A stretch of DNA of 64,000 nt, taken from the NCBI RefSeq assembly GCF_021147775.1, contig NZ_JAGTPK010000014.1, positions 101,505 through 165,504 of the forward strand, given 5' to 3'. A program made the translations under genes and the position numbers. Under the pieces are notes generated by a model that saw nothing but the letters and a program-made list of their open reading frames with translations, was not told the origin of the DNA and ran no database searches. The first letter of the stretch is position 1; each line of letters opens with the position of its first letter. The stretch comes from Pseudomonas californiensis. GTDB lineage: Bacteria; Pseudomonadota; Gammaproteobacteria; Pseudomonadales; Pseudomonadaceae. Shown in pieces: positions 8,646 through 20,089 of this stretch.

Positions 8646-11600
8646 ATGCGACCGGTGTCTATGTTTTCCCTGCGTTCCTTTTGTGCTGCCACAGTGTTTG
8701 CGCTTTGCCTTTCCTCGTTTCCTGCATTGGCCGCCGACCCGCCGAGCAGCGAATCCGTGCAGCAAAGTCTGGACAAGATTGCCGACCGAAAACTGCCCGA
8801 CGCCGATCAAAAGGCCTTGCAGCAGGTGCTTGAGCAAACCCTGGCGTTTCTGGCCAGCAAGCAGGACAGCGAACAGAAGCTGACCGCCCTCAAGCAACAG
8901 CTCAACCAGGCGCCCAGGCAAACCACCGACAACCAGCGTGAACTGGCCAGACTGAAAGAAATCAAGGTCGTGCCGGTCGCGCAACGTTATGGTGGGCTGG
9001 ACGTTCCGCAACTGGAACAGATCCTCAGCCAGCGCAGCACTCAGCAGAGTGACCTGCAGAAAGAGCTGAACGATGCCAATAGCCTGAGCATCACAGCACA
9101 GACCCGGCCGGAACGCGCGCAGGCGGAAATCAGCGCCAATCAAACGCGAATCCAGCAGATCAACGCGCTGCTCAAACTGGGCAAGGACAACGGAAAGACC
9201 CTCAACGCCGACCAGCGCAACCTGCTCAACGCCGAGCTGGCCTCGATCAATGCGTTGAGCCTGCTGCGACGTCAGGAGCTGGCCGGCAACAGCCAGTTAC
9301 AGGACCTTGGCAACAGCCAGCATGACCTGCTGACCGAGAAAGTGGCGCGTCAGGAGCAGGAGATTCAGGACCTGCAAACACTGATCAACGACAAGCGCCG
9401 CGCCCAGTCCCAGAAAACCGTGGCCGAGCTGTCGCTGGAAGCCCAGAAGTCGGGCGGCAGCAGCCTGCTGGCCACCGAAAGCGCGGCCAACCTGCAATTG
9501 TCCGACTATCTGTTGCGAGGCACGGACCGGCTCAATGAGCTTACCCAGCAAAACCTCAAGACCAAGCAGCAACTGGACAACCTGACCCAGACCGACCAGG
9601 CGTTGAGCGAACAGATCACCGTCCTGAGCGGCAGCCTGCTGCTGTCCAAGATCCTCTACAAACAGAAGCAGTCGCTGCCCCATCTGGAACTGGACAAAGG
9701 CCTGGCCGACGAAATCGCCAACATCCGCCTGTACCAGTTCGAGATCAACCAGCAACGCGAACAGATGAGCACGCCGACAGCCTATGTTGACAAGTTGCTT
9801 GCCACCCAGACGCCTGAAAACATCACGCCCCAGCTGCGTCGCACACTGCTCGATCTGGCAATCACTCGCAGCGACCTGCTGGAACGCCTGAACCGCGAGC
9901 TGAGCGCCCTGCTTAACGAATCCATCACGCTGCAACTGAACCAGAAGCAACTGGCAAGCACCGCCCTTGGCCTGCGCACGACGCTGGACGAGCAGATGTT
10001 CTGGATACCCAGCAACAAGCCGCTGGACATGGAGTGGTTCCAGAACATCTGGCCGCGCCTGCAAAAACAGGTGGCCACCCTACCCTGGACATCCAGCCTC
10101 AGCGAGCTGTCGGACGGCCTGACCCATCGGCCTCTGCTGTTCCTGCCGTTGCTGTTGCTGATCGGTGTGCTGACCTGGAGACGTAAAGCGCTGTATGTGA
10201 AGCTCAATCGCTTGCATTCGGACATCGGCCACTTCAAGCGCGACAGTCAGTGGAAGACACCGCAGGCGTTGCTGATCAATGTCCTGCTGGCCATGCCGGT
10301 CGCGTTGGGGCTGGCGCTGTGCGGTTACGCCTTGCAGATTGATGCACGGGGTCAGAACGCGAACCTGGGCGAGGCCCTGTTGCAGATTGGTCTGGCCTGG
10401 CTGGTGTTCTACACCGCTTACCGCGTACTCGCACCCGCAGGCGTGGCACAACTGCATTTCCGCTGGGAAACGGCTCAGGTCGAGTTCCTGCAGGGTTGGG
10501 TGCGCCGGCTGGGGCTGGTGGTATTGGCGCTGGTGGCCGTCGTGGCCGTGGCTGAACATCAGCCCGCCGCGCTCGCCGACGATGTGCTGGGGATTGGCGT
10601 GGTGCTGGCCTGCTATGCATTGATGGCGTGGCTGTTGAGTCGCCTGCTGCTCGCCAGCCCGACGCATCACAACGCTTCGCTGTTCCGCAAGGCAGTGGGC
10701 GTAGCCTTTACTGCGCTGCCCATCGCGTTGTTCGTGGCAGTCTGCTTCGGTTATTACTACACCGCGCTCAAACTCAGCGATCGGCTGATCGACACCCTTT
10801 ACCTGTTGATGCTCTGGCTGGTGGTCGAGGCGACCTTCGTCCGCGGTCTGGGTGTCGCTGCACGCCGACTGGCTTACCAGCGAGCACTGGCCAAACGTCA
10901 GGCGGCACGGGACAACGGCGACAGCGACGTGCCTGTCGAAGAACCGAAACTGGACATCGAACAGGTCAACCAGCAGTCGTTGCGACTGATCCGACTGGCA
11001 TTGCTGGGTGGCTTCATCGGCGCCTTGTACCTGGTCTGGGCTGACCTGATCACGGTGTTCGCGTATCTGGACAACATCACGCTGTACGAATACACCAGCG
11101 GCACCGGCGCCAACATGAGCATGGTGCCGATCAGTCTCGGCGATTTCATTGGTGCCGGGGTGATCATCGCCATCACGTTCGTGCTGGCGGGTAACCTGCC
11201 CGGTCTGCTGGAAGTGCTGGTGCTGTCACGCTTGAATCTGGCGCAAGGCAGCGCCTACGCCACGACCACGCTGCTGTCCTACGCTATCGCCGGTATCGGC
11301 TTTGTCACGACGCTTTCGACCCTGGGCGTGAGTTGGGACAAGCTGCAATGGCTGGTAGCCGCCCTGTCGCTGGGTATCGGATTCGGCATGCAGGAGATTT
11401 TCGCCAACTTCATCTCCGGCATCATGATCCTGTTCGAGCGACCGGTACGGATTGGCGACACCATCACCATCGGCAACCTGTCGGGTACGGTCAGCAAGAT
11501 CCGGATTCGTGCCACGACCATTACCGACTTCGACCGCAAGGACATCATCGTCCCGAACAAGACGTTCATCACCGGCCAGCTCATCAACTGGTCGCTGACC

Positions 11601-12047
11601 GACACGATCACTCGAGTGACCCTGAAACTGGGCGTGGATTACGGCTCGGACCTGGATCTGGTGCGTGAACTCCTGCTGCAAGCAGCCCGGGAAAACCCCC
11701 GAGTCCTTAAAGAGCCGGAGCCGATTGTCTACTTCCTGAACTTCGGCGAAAGCACCCTGGACCACGAACTGCGCATGCACGTACGTGATCTGGGCGACCG
11801 CAACCCGGTGCTCGACGAAATCAACCGCTTTATCAACCGTGAGTTCAAGAAGCAGAAGATCAACATCTCGTTCCGACAGATGGAGATCTACCTCAAGAAC
11901 ACGCAGGGCATGGAATACAAGATGGTGCCCGTCGAGCCAACCGGCAGGACCATGGTCTCGGACCAACACCAAACGCCGCCGGTCAACACCAAAGTGGCAC
12001 CCGCCACCAAGGACGCGCCAGAACCGCCTGAACTGAGGCTCGACTGA
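8646..12047 (+). CDS. mscK: mechanosensitive channel, MscK/KefA type
   Basis: Large potassium-dependent mechanosensitive channel of about 1130 residues in the inner membrane, opened by membrane tension during hypo-osmotic shock. Seen: a signal peptide (hydrophobic FCAATVFALCLSSFPALA) and a long Gln/Leu-rich coiled-coil periplasmic region to about residue 480. A set of transmembrane helices from about 500 to 960 follows, then the MscS pore and beta domain, marked by GIGFGMQEIFANFISG, ERPVRIGDTITIG and DIIVPNKTFITGQLINWS. Three starts are possible (ATG 8646, GTG 8655, ATG 8661); all keep the signal peptide and none has a strong ribosome site. It lies 23 bp after the antiporter gene and may be cotranscribed. 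Confidence 0.88.
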   Translation: MRPVSMFSLRSFCAATVFALCLSSFPALAADPPSSESVQQSLDKIADRKLPDADQKALQQVLEQTLAFLASKQDSEQKLTALKQQLNQAPRQTTDNQRELARLKEIKVVPVAQRYGGLDVPQLEQILSQRSTQQSDLQKELNDANSLSITAQTRPERAQAEISANQTRIQQINALLKLGKDNGKTLNADQRNLLNAELASINALSLLRRQELAGNSQLQDLGNSQHDLLTEKVARQEQEIQDLQTLINDKRRAQSQKTVAELSLEAQKSGGSSLLATESAANLQLSDYLLRGTDRLNELTQQNLKTKQQLDNLTQTDQALSEQITVLSGSLLLSKILYKQKQSLPHLELDKGLADEIANIRLYQFEINQQREQMSTPTAYVDKLLATQTPENITPQLRRTLLDLAITRSDLLERLNRELSALLNESITLQLNQKQLASTALGLRTTLDEQMFWIPSNKPLDMEWFQNIWPRLQKQVATLPWTSSLSELSDGLTHRPLLFLPLLLLIGVLTWRRKALYVKLNRLHSDIGHFKRDSQWKTPQALLINVLLAMPVALGLALCGYALQIDARGQNANLGEALLQIGLAWLVFYTAYRVLAPAGVAQLHFRWETAQVEFLQGWVRRLGLVVLALVAVVAVAEHQPAALADDVLGIGVVLACYALMAWLLSRLLLASPTHHNASLFRKAVGVAFTALPIALFVAVCFGYYYTALKLSDRLIDTLYLLMLWLVVEATFVRGLGVAARRLAYQRALAKRQAARDNGDSDVPVEEPKLDIEQVNQQSLRLIRLALLGGFIGALYLVWADLITVFAYLDNITLYEYTSGTGANMSMVPISLGDFIGAGVIIAITFVLAGNLPGLLEVLVLSRLNLAQGSAYATTTLLSYAIAGIGFVTTLSTLGVSWDKLQWLVAALSLGIGFGMQEIFANFISGIMILFERPVRIGDTITIGNLSGTVSKIRIRATTITDFDRKDIIVPNKTFITGQLINWSLTDTITRVTLKLGVDYGSDLDLVRELLLQAARENPRVLKEPEPIVYFLNFGESTLDHELRMHVRDLGDRNPVLDEINRFINREFKKQKINISFRQMEIYLKNTQGMEYKMVPVEPTGRTMVSDQHQTPPVNTKVAPATKDAPEPPELRLD

Positions 12048-13559
<1,512 letters not shown>

Positions 13560-13579
13560 TCATTGCTCAATCATACGTT

Positions 13580-13597
13580 GCGCCTTGCCCAAGGCGC
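13580..13597. terminator. possible terminator hairpin between convergent selO and chpC
   Basis: GCGCCTT (13580-13586) and AAGGCGC (13591-13597) form a perfect 7-bp stem with a 4-base loop, in the 47-bp gap between two convergent genes. No T-run on either side, so the call is weak. Confidence 0.35.
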
Positions 13598-13606
13598 ATC
13601 GCATTG

Positions 13607-14080
13607 CTATCGGCCAAGCCCTGAATCCACCAGCCATTGCTCGAGTCCTTGCAGGTCTGGAATACGCGCAACAGTTTCGCCGACCTGCACGGCGGCCAGT
13701 TCAAGTTCTGCGAGAGGGACGTCGACATAGCTGAGCTGGCTGTCGACCTTGCACGAGCGAGGAATACCCTGGGTCAGCATTGCGATGAATTTGAGATCGG
13801 CGCGCTCGCCCAGCGCGTTGAGCACCACGATCCGCGCCCGGCCACCGACACGCGTGCGACCGCCGCATGCCGCCTCGAAACTCAGTAGCGGCAGGGTCAG
13901 ATCGCGCCATTTGATCGGCCCAAGGTACCACTCGGGTGCGCCGGGTTCTGCGCTGCAATCCTGATAATCGATCAGCTCTGCCACAGCCACGTTGGGCAGC
14001 AGCAAATGACGGTCGCTCAAGGGCAGGATCAGACCGGTCAAGCTGGTCAGGCGACTGGTCTGGAACGAGCTTTCAGACAT
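13607..14080 (-). CDS. chpC: CheW-like adaptor of the Chp system
   Basis: CheW-domain adaptor of the Pil-Chp chemosensory pathway, expected to couple inputs to the ChpA kinase. The ATG at 14080 gives 157 residues and overlaps the chpA stop by 8 bases (ATGTCTGA), so translation is probably coupled; the longer frame from a TTG at 14110 is not needed. The protein reads as a single CheW domain (GLILPLSDRHLLLPNVAVAE, then WYLGPIKWRDLTLPLLSFE), with no other module. In P. aeruginosa chpB, a methylesterase gene, lies between chpA and chpC. Here chpC follows chpA directly. Confidence 0.85.
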   Translation of the reverse strand: MSESSFQTSRLTSLTGLILPLSDRHLLLPNVAVAELIDYQDCSAEPGAPEWYLGPIKWRDLTLPLLSFEAACGGRTRVGGRARIVVLNALGERADLKFIAMLTQGIPRSCKVDSQLSYVDVPLAELELAAVQVGETVARIPDLQGLEQWLVDSGLGR

Positions 14081-17000
14081 TGACCTGGCTCCAGTGGGCG
14101 ATGCTTTCAAGCAATACGTTCTCTTGATACGGCTTGCTCAGGTATTCGTTCACGCCGACGGCCATGGCCCGGTCGCGATGCTTTTGGCCTGAACGAGAGG
14201 TGATCATGATGATCGGCAGGTCCTTGAGCGCTTCGTCACGGCGTATGTGGCTGGCCACTTCAAAGCCGTCCATGCGCGGCATCTCGATATCCAGCAACAT
14301 GATGTCGGGGGTGTGTTCCTGAAGCAGGCTCATGGCATCGACCCCGTCCTTGGCCGTCAGGACATGCATGCCATGACGTTCCAGCAAACGACTGGTGACC
14401 TTGCGTACGGTCACCGAATCATCCACCACCATGACCAGCAGCGGCCGGGCCTGCTCGAACTCGACATAAGGCGTCGCTGTGGCGCCCTTGAACGGCAGGC
14501 CCTGCAGGCGTCCTTGCAGAACTCGAATCTGCGCCATCAGGTCGAGAATCAGCACCACCCGCCCGTCACCCAGAATGGTCGCACCGGAAATACCCTGCAC
14601 GCGGGCGAATTGCGCACCGAGATTCTTGACCACGATTTCTCGCGAACCAGCCAGCGCATCGACCTGCACCGCCACCCATTGATCCTGCAAGTGCAAGAGC
14701 AATACCGGCAATGGCTGCAATTGCCCCATCAGCCGTGGCTGGCCATTGCCAAGCAGCTCTCCCAGATAACGCAACTCGTAGCTGCGCCCGCCGTATTGAT
14801 AGCGCGCGGGGCTGGTCTGGTAACACGCATCCAGCTCGTTGGGCATGACCCGCACGATACCGTCGACGGTGTTGAGCGGTACCGCGTACTGCTCCTCGCC
14901 GCACGTGACCATCAACGCCCGGTTGACCGAGACCGAAAAGGGCAGCCGAATCCTGAAACGCGTGCCCTTTCCCGGCACTGAGTCGATGACCATCGAGCCG
15001 CCCAGTTGCTTGACCTCGGCGTGCACCACGTCCATGCCCACACCACGCCCGGATATCTGGGTGATGATCTCGGTCGTTGAGAAACCGGCCTGCAGGATGA
15101 ACGGCAGGACTTCGTGATCGGAAAGCTCGGCGTCCGGATGGATCATGCCGCGCTTGATCGCCTTGCGCCGGACGGCGGCCAGATCAACGCCCGAGCCGTC
15201 ATCGCTCAGTTCGATGACGATATCGCCGCCTTCATGCATCAGTTCCAGGTTGATGTTGCCCTGTTCCGGCTTGCCGATGGCGAGGCGCTTTTCGGTGCTT
15301 TCCAGCCCGTGATCGACTGCGTTGCGCAGCATGTGCTCCAGCGGCGCAACCATGCGCTCCAGCACACTGCGGTCCATTTCTCCGTCGGCATTGGCGACTT
15401 CGAAGTGCACCTTCTTGTTCAGCTCGGTTGCCACTTGCCGCACCACACGACGCAAACGCGGCACAAGGCGCTCGAACGGCACCATGCGCGTACGCATCAG
15501 GCCTTCCTGCAACTCGGTGTTGACCCGTGCCTGCTGCGCCAGCAGGGTTTCTGCATCGCGCGAGCGGGTGCCGAGGGTTTCCTTGAGGTCCATCAGGTCT
15601 GATGCGGACTCGAACAACGCACGCGAAAGCTGTTGCAGCTGGGAGTGGCGGTCCATTTCCAGCGGGTCGAATTCTTCATAGCCCAGACGCTCGGCCTGCA
15701 CCTGCTCGCGACTCAGGATGCGACCCTGTGTCTCGATGTCCAGACGACGCAGTTGATCGCGCATCCGCTCGATGGTGGTTTCCATTTCCGCCAGCGTGAC
15801 CTGGGAATCCAACAGTTCCTGCTCGATACGCCCACGAAAAATCGACGTCTCGCCTGCCAGATTGACCAGGCTTTCCAGCTGTTCGGCAGGCACCTTGACC
15901 ATTTCCGGCCCACTGCGCTCGGTGTCGGCGTCAGCCACAGGCGCCACCACTGGCGCGGGTTGCGACGGCTCTGCGACGGCTACTGGCAAGCGTGGCTCGG
16001 GTTCGAGACTCGCCAGCTTCTGGATGTTTTCAATCAGCAGGGTTGCATCAGGCAACGGCTTGTCGGTGCGCACCGCGTCCAGCATGTCGGCCAGTACGTC
16101 ATGTCCGCTTTGCAGAAGACTCATCATCACCGGGCCGTGATGCATATCGCCGGTGGAAATGCCTTCGTAGAGCGCTTCCAGCTCATGCGCCAGATCACCG
16201 ATGGGGGCGATTTCGACCATGCGTGCGCCACCCTTCAGGGTGTGCAGGTCGCGCAGCAGATTGTCGACTTCCAACAGATTCTGCGGATCCGCCTGCCAAC
16301 GGATCAACGCCGCGCCAGAGCTTTCGATGATGTCGAAGCCTTCCTCAAGGAAAATCTCCAACAACTCGGTATCGCGCTCCGGCACTTCCTCCGCGCGCTC
16401 GGCAGGCAGAGCATGCACAGGCTCGACGGCATCGACACTGCGACACTGAATCAGCGCCTCAATAAGAGATGTCGGATCACTGAGTAGTTCGTGGCGGTAA
16501 AGCTGTTCCAGCATGACAGCCAGATGATCGTGACTCTTGAGCAGCAGCTCAGCCAGCTCCGGCGAGTGACTGAAACGTCGATCGATCAGGCCTTCGTAAA
16601 GATTCTCCAGCTCGTGCGCGAGGTCACCCACTTCGGCGATTTCTGCCATGCGCGCGCCGCCCTTGAGCGTATGCAGGTCGCGTTGCAACGATGACAGCGG
16701 CAGCGGATTTTCCTGGTCGTCGAGCCAGCGCTGCAAGGCCTGCCCGGCACTGTCGAGAATATCCACAGCCTCTTCGAGAAAGATCTCGACTATCTCGTCA
16801 TCCAGCGCGGCCGCGTCGGCGTGCACCTTCTGTTCGGCTATTTGCCGGGTAGCGGCATCAAGCTCGGTAACGCTCAGGGTCTGATTGCCATCGCGCTTGA
16901 CGAGCCCGGTGGCCGAAGGGTCCAACGCCTGATCCAGCAACTCGTTCAAGGCCCTGACGCATTCCGGGCGAGGGTCGACATCCTGGCCTGCGGCAACCTG

Positions 17001-20000
17001 ATCGAGCATGTTGATCAGCGCCTCATGAGCACGCTCGGCCTCGTCGAAGAAACGCTCGCTGACCGCCAGACTGCTTTCTTCGACTGCACCATACAGATCA
17101 AGCAGCGCCTCGCACAACTCATCGACCTGCGGCAGCTCGGCCATGTGCGCACCATGGCCCAGCGTGGTCAGCTCATCCAGCAGCGCGCTCAGTTCCTGCC
17201 GCTCGCCGGGGTGCTGACGCCAGCGGCGCAACAGGTTCTCGGCGTCCAGCACGATGTCCATGCCTTCGGCCAGAAAGCTGGCGATCAACTGTGGATTGCG
17301 TTTGATGCGTAACCCGTTGTCCGACTCGCGCAGCACTGCAGCCAGTCGTTCGTCGAGCAACGAATACGCCGCATCGATCAGCTCGCGAGCCCCCGGTATC
17401 GGCGCCAGCGGCGCATGATCCAGTTGCTCAAGACCCTTGTGCAGCAGCGGCTCGGCACTGCGCAACAGATCAAGCTCGGCGGAGCCGATGGCAATCAGGT
17501 TGGCCTTGTATTCGCGTACCATTTGGTCCAGCGGGCTGGCAAGTTCGGCAATCGGCAATACGCCAGCCATGTGCGCGCTGCCCTTGAGCGTGTGCAGGGC
17601 GCGCAGCACGCTGTCACTGATCGACGGCGAGGCCGATTGCTCGGCAGTGTCGAGAAAGCGGCCCAGGGTGCCCAGATGCCCGAGCGCTTCCTGACGAAAA
17701 ATGTCCAGTAACTGCGGATCCAGTGCCTCAGGTTCGGCAACGGCGACGGGCGTGCCCAGCAGCGGAACCTCGACACCGTTGGCCAAGGCATGGGCACGAG
17801 CGGCCAACAGGTCCACGTCATCACGCTGACGCTGTGCATCGTCGGCAAAATCACGGATCACCAGCGGCAGCAAGGCCAGCGCTTCATGCATCAGCTGTTG
17901 CACGTAGGGGCCAGGTAGAACGTCGCCTTCGAGCACACGGTTGAGCAGGTTTTCCACCGACCAGGCCAGCTCACTCAGAACCAGCGCCCGAACCATCCGC
18001 CCGCTGCCCTTGAGGGTGTGGAACGCACGGCGCACTTCGATCAACGCTGCGCTGTTCCAGTGATCGACCTGATTCAGCGACGCGAACCACCTCGGCAGGT
18101 ACTCACGCAGGGCGTCCAGTACCTCGTCGGTTTCTTCCAGGAAGACTTCACGCAGTTCTTCGTCCACAGCAGCTTCGTCGGCCGGAGGCGGCAACAAGCT
18201 GGCGGGAACGTTGCGGGCGGGCGGGTTGACAGCCGACACCGGGCTGGCAAGCACCTGGGCGATGGTCTGCGTCGGGCTGACCAGCGCCTTGCGGTCATCG
18301 AGCGCCAACAGTTCGTCCTGAGTGATGACTTCTTCGAGCAGCGGCACTTCCAGTGTATCCGGGACGGGCGTATAGCCCAGGCGCGCCAGGCTTTGCTGCG
18401 CCATGTCCAGAATCTGATCACCTGGAGCCTCATGGTCCTCGCCCATCCGCTCCAGATAGTACTCGACGGCGGTAATAGTGTCGGCCAGGGAGTCCAGTTG
18501 CACCCAGTCAGGGCGCGTCCGGCCCACCAACAGCTGTTCCTGGATGTATTCGTTGCAGGCGGCCAGAAGGCTGGCAGCCCTGGCCAGCGGTATCATCGCC
18601 AGCGCCCCACGCACCTGTACCAGCAACGCGCACACCGGATCGATCCGCTGTTGGTCCCAGTCGCCATGCAGACCTTCAAGGATGACGTCCTTGGCCTGCT
18701 GCAACACGATGCGGGCTTCGCGAATCACCAACTGATGAATCTGGGTCAGGTCGGTGGTCGGCAAACGGCTTTCTTCGCGACTGTCCTGCTCGGTGTTACC
18801 GGCCATGCCGGCCAGGGTCGATTCGACGTACAACAGCGCACCCGCAACATCCATCAGCGCAGCGTCAGTGGGTTCGCGCTGCCCTTGGGCGAGGCCTTGC
18901 ACCACTGACAACTGATCAATGATCACCTTGCGCGGCTGACCGAAGCCGAGGACCGCCAGGGTGTCGGCGATCTGGCGCAGCGGTGGCAGCAGTGCATTAA
19001 GCTCGCTGACGTGCTGGCGGTCGCCGCGTACGAAGACGTCCAGGCGCTCCTTGACCCGCACCAGCCCTTCGCACAAGGCGACGATGACCGAACGCATGGC
19101 ATCGCGGTCCGGCCCGGCCATACGGGCGCGCTCTTCATTGACCACGTCGTTGCCGGGCAACGCGTCGTCCAGCGCGTACTGGTCCTTGAGGTCCAGCATA
19201 CGTGGGGCATGGCTGTCTGACTTGGCGATATAGAACAGCAGGCTTTTCAGCAACTCTTCGGGCGCAGGCTGGTTGATGCCGCGCACGCCCTGCTCTGCCA
19301 GCCGCTTGAGTTCCTTGTCGGCGTCTTTCAACAGGCTGCGCAGCGCGGGACTGTTGGTGAAATTGCCGTTGAGCATGGTCTCTACCAACGCCGAGGCGAT
19401 TCGCCAGAGCGGCCCAAGCGGCGCGTCCTCACACAGCTGCTCCAGCCGGGCGAAGACTTTGGCCATAAAGCCCAACTGCGTCTGCACGCCCTGTTCACGC
19501 ATCAGGCCCGCCAAGGCAGCCTGCAAAGTCTGACGCATTTTGCGCAGCAGGTTCGGCAGTTCTGGCGTGTTGCGCAGGGCGAGCTCTTCTTCGCTGAGCG
19601 CCGGCACGCTGACCAGTTGTGGCGCAAACAGGCTGGTTTCCGATAACAGGCTTTCACCGCGTGCGCTGCGCAAGTCATTGAGCAGCGGCAGCACCACCAA
19701 GGGCAGGTCGCGGCGCGCCGAGTGAATACGCTCCAGATAAAGTGGCAACTGGGTCATGGCCTGGGCCAAAAGCTGCTCGGACTCGACCTGGTGACTGACG
19801 CGGTTCTGTTGCACCGCCAGCACCAACTGCTCAATTTCTTCAGCCAGCAACGCAGCGCCATAAAACTCGATCATTTGCAGGCTGCCGTGGACCTGATGCA
19901 CCAGGTTCAGGCACTCGGCCATCGCCGCCGTATTGGCGGAGTCCTCAATGTACTCATCAAGTGCCAGACGTGCCTGCCTGAGCGTCTCGGCAATTTCGCC

Positions 20001-20042
20001 CTTGAGCCACTCCAGCGCCACGTAATCGTGACGATCAGCCAT
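14073..20042 (-). CDS. chpA: ChpA, multi-phosphotransfer CheA-type histidine kinase/response regulator hybrid
   Basis: Central kinase of the type IV pilus chemosensory system, which controls twitching and surface sensing. About 1990 residues, shorter than the roughly 2470-residue P. aeruginosa protein. Phosphotransfer-like modules, by rough residue of the phospho-site: His near 52 (HQVHGS); a degenerate one near 480 (QVRGAL, Arg in place of His); His 678 and 819 (HTLKGS); a Thr version near 961 (TTLGHGAHM); His 1126 and 1269 (HTLKGGARM). Then come a CheA dimerisation region (from about 1382), an ATPase (NAVDHG near 1577, GRGVGMD near 1667), a CheW-like domain, and a C-terminal receiver with acidic pocket VVDDS (about 1874) and phospho-Asp in LLLDIEMPRMDG (about 1918). 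I use the ATG at 20042, which has AAGGCGG upstream; a GTG at 20051 is the alternative. Confidence 0.93.
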   Translation of the reverse strand: MADRHDYVALEWLKGEIAETLRQARLALDEYIEDSANTAAMAECLNLVHQVHGSLQMIEFYGAALLAEEIEQLVLAVQQNRVSHQVESEQLLAQAMTQLPLYLERIHSARRDLPLVVLPLLNDLRSARGESLLSETSLFAPQLVSVPALSEEELALRNTPELPNLLRKMRQTLQAALAGLMREQGVQTQLGFMAKVFARLEQLCEDAPLGPLWRIASALVETMLNGNFTNSPALRSLLKDADKELKRLAEQGVRGINQPAPEELLKSLLFYIAKSDSHAPRMLDLKDQYALDDALPGNDVVNEERARMAGPDRDAMRSVIVALCEGLVRVKERLDVFVRGDRQHVSELNALLPPLRQIADTLAVLGFGQPRKVIIDQLSVVQGLAQGQREPTDAALMDVAGALLYVESTLAGMAGNTEQDSREESRLPTTDLTQIHQLVIREARIVLQQAKDVILEGLHGDWDQQRIDPVCALLVQVRGALAMIPLARAASLLAACNEYIQEQLLVGRTRPDWVQLDSLADTITAVEYYLERMGEDHEAPGDQILDMAQQSLARLGYTPVPDTLEVPLLEEVITQDELLALDDRKALVSPTQTIAQVLASPVSAVNPPARNVPASLLPPPADEAAVDEELREVFLEETDEVLDALREYLPRWFASLNQVDHWNSAALIEVRRAFHTLKGSGRMVRALVLSELAWSVENLLNRVLEGDVLPGPYVQQLMHEALALLPLVIRDFADDAQRQRDDVDLLAARAHALANGVEVPLLGTPVAVAEPEALDPQLLDIFRQEALGHLGTLGRFLDTAEQSASPSISDSVLRALHTLKGSAHMAGVLPIAELASPLDQMVREYKANLIAIGSAELDLLRSAEPLLHKGLEQLDHAPLAPIPGARELIDAAYSLLDERLAAVLRESDNGLRIKRNPQLIASFLAEGMDIVLDAENLLRRWRQHPGERQELSALLDELTTLGHGAHMAELPQVDELCEALLDLYGAVEESSLAVSERFFDEAERAHEALINMLDQVAAGQDVDPRPECVRALNELLDQALDPSATGLVKRDGNQTLSVTELDAATRQIAEQKVHADAAALDDEIVEIFLEEAVDILDSAGQALQRWLDDQENPLPLSSLQRDLHTLKGGARMAEIAEVGDLAHELENLYEGLIDRRFSHSPELAELLLKSHDHLAVMLEQLYRHELLSDPTSLIEALIQCRSVDAVEPVHALPAERAEEVPERDTELLEIFLEEGFDIIESSGAALIRWQADPQNLLEVDNLLRDLHTLKGGARMVEIAPIGDLAHELEALYEGISTGDMHHGPVMMSLLQSGHDVLADMLDAVRTDKPLPDATLLIENIQKLASLEPEPRLPVAVAEPSQPAPVVAPVADADTERSGPEMVKVPAEQLESLVNLAGETSIFRGRIEQELLDSQVTLAEMETTIERMRDQLRRLDIETQGRILSREQVQAERLGYEEFDPLEMDRHSQLQQLSRALFESASDLMDLKETLGTRSRDAETLLAQQARVNTELQEGLMRTRMVPFERLVPRLRRVVRQVATELNKKVHFEVANADGEMDRSVLERMVAPLEHMLRNAVDHGLESTEKRLAIGKPEQGNINLELMHEGGDIVIELSDDGSGVDLAAVRRKAIKRGMIHPDAELSDHEVLPFILQAGFSTTEIITQISGRGVGMDVVHAEVKQLGGSMVIDSVPGKGTRFRIRLPFSVSVNRALMVTCGEEQYAVPLNTVDGIVRVMPNELDACYQTSPARYQYGGRSYELRYLGELLGNGQPRLMGQLQPLPVLLLHLQDQWVAVQVDALAGSREIVVKNLGAQFARVQGISGATILGDGRVVLILDLMAQIRVLQGRLQGLPFKGATATPYVEFEQARPLLVMVVDDSVTVRKVTSRLLERHGMHVLTAKDGVDAMSLLQEHTPDIMLLDIEMPRMDGFEVASHIRRDEALKDLPIIMITSRSGQKHRDRAMAVGVNEYLSKPYQENVLLESIAHWSQVNV

Positions 20043-20089
20043 GACGGCCACCGCCTTTTACACGGTCCACACTGCTCATTTTTTGAACA

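Noticed and set aside
14081..14110. Longer chpC from a TTG start at 14110
   Set aside because: The ATG at 14080 gives the CheW domain intact with a normal 8-bp overlap of chpA. The extra ten residues are not conserved-looking.
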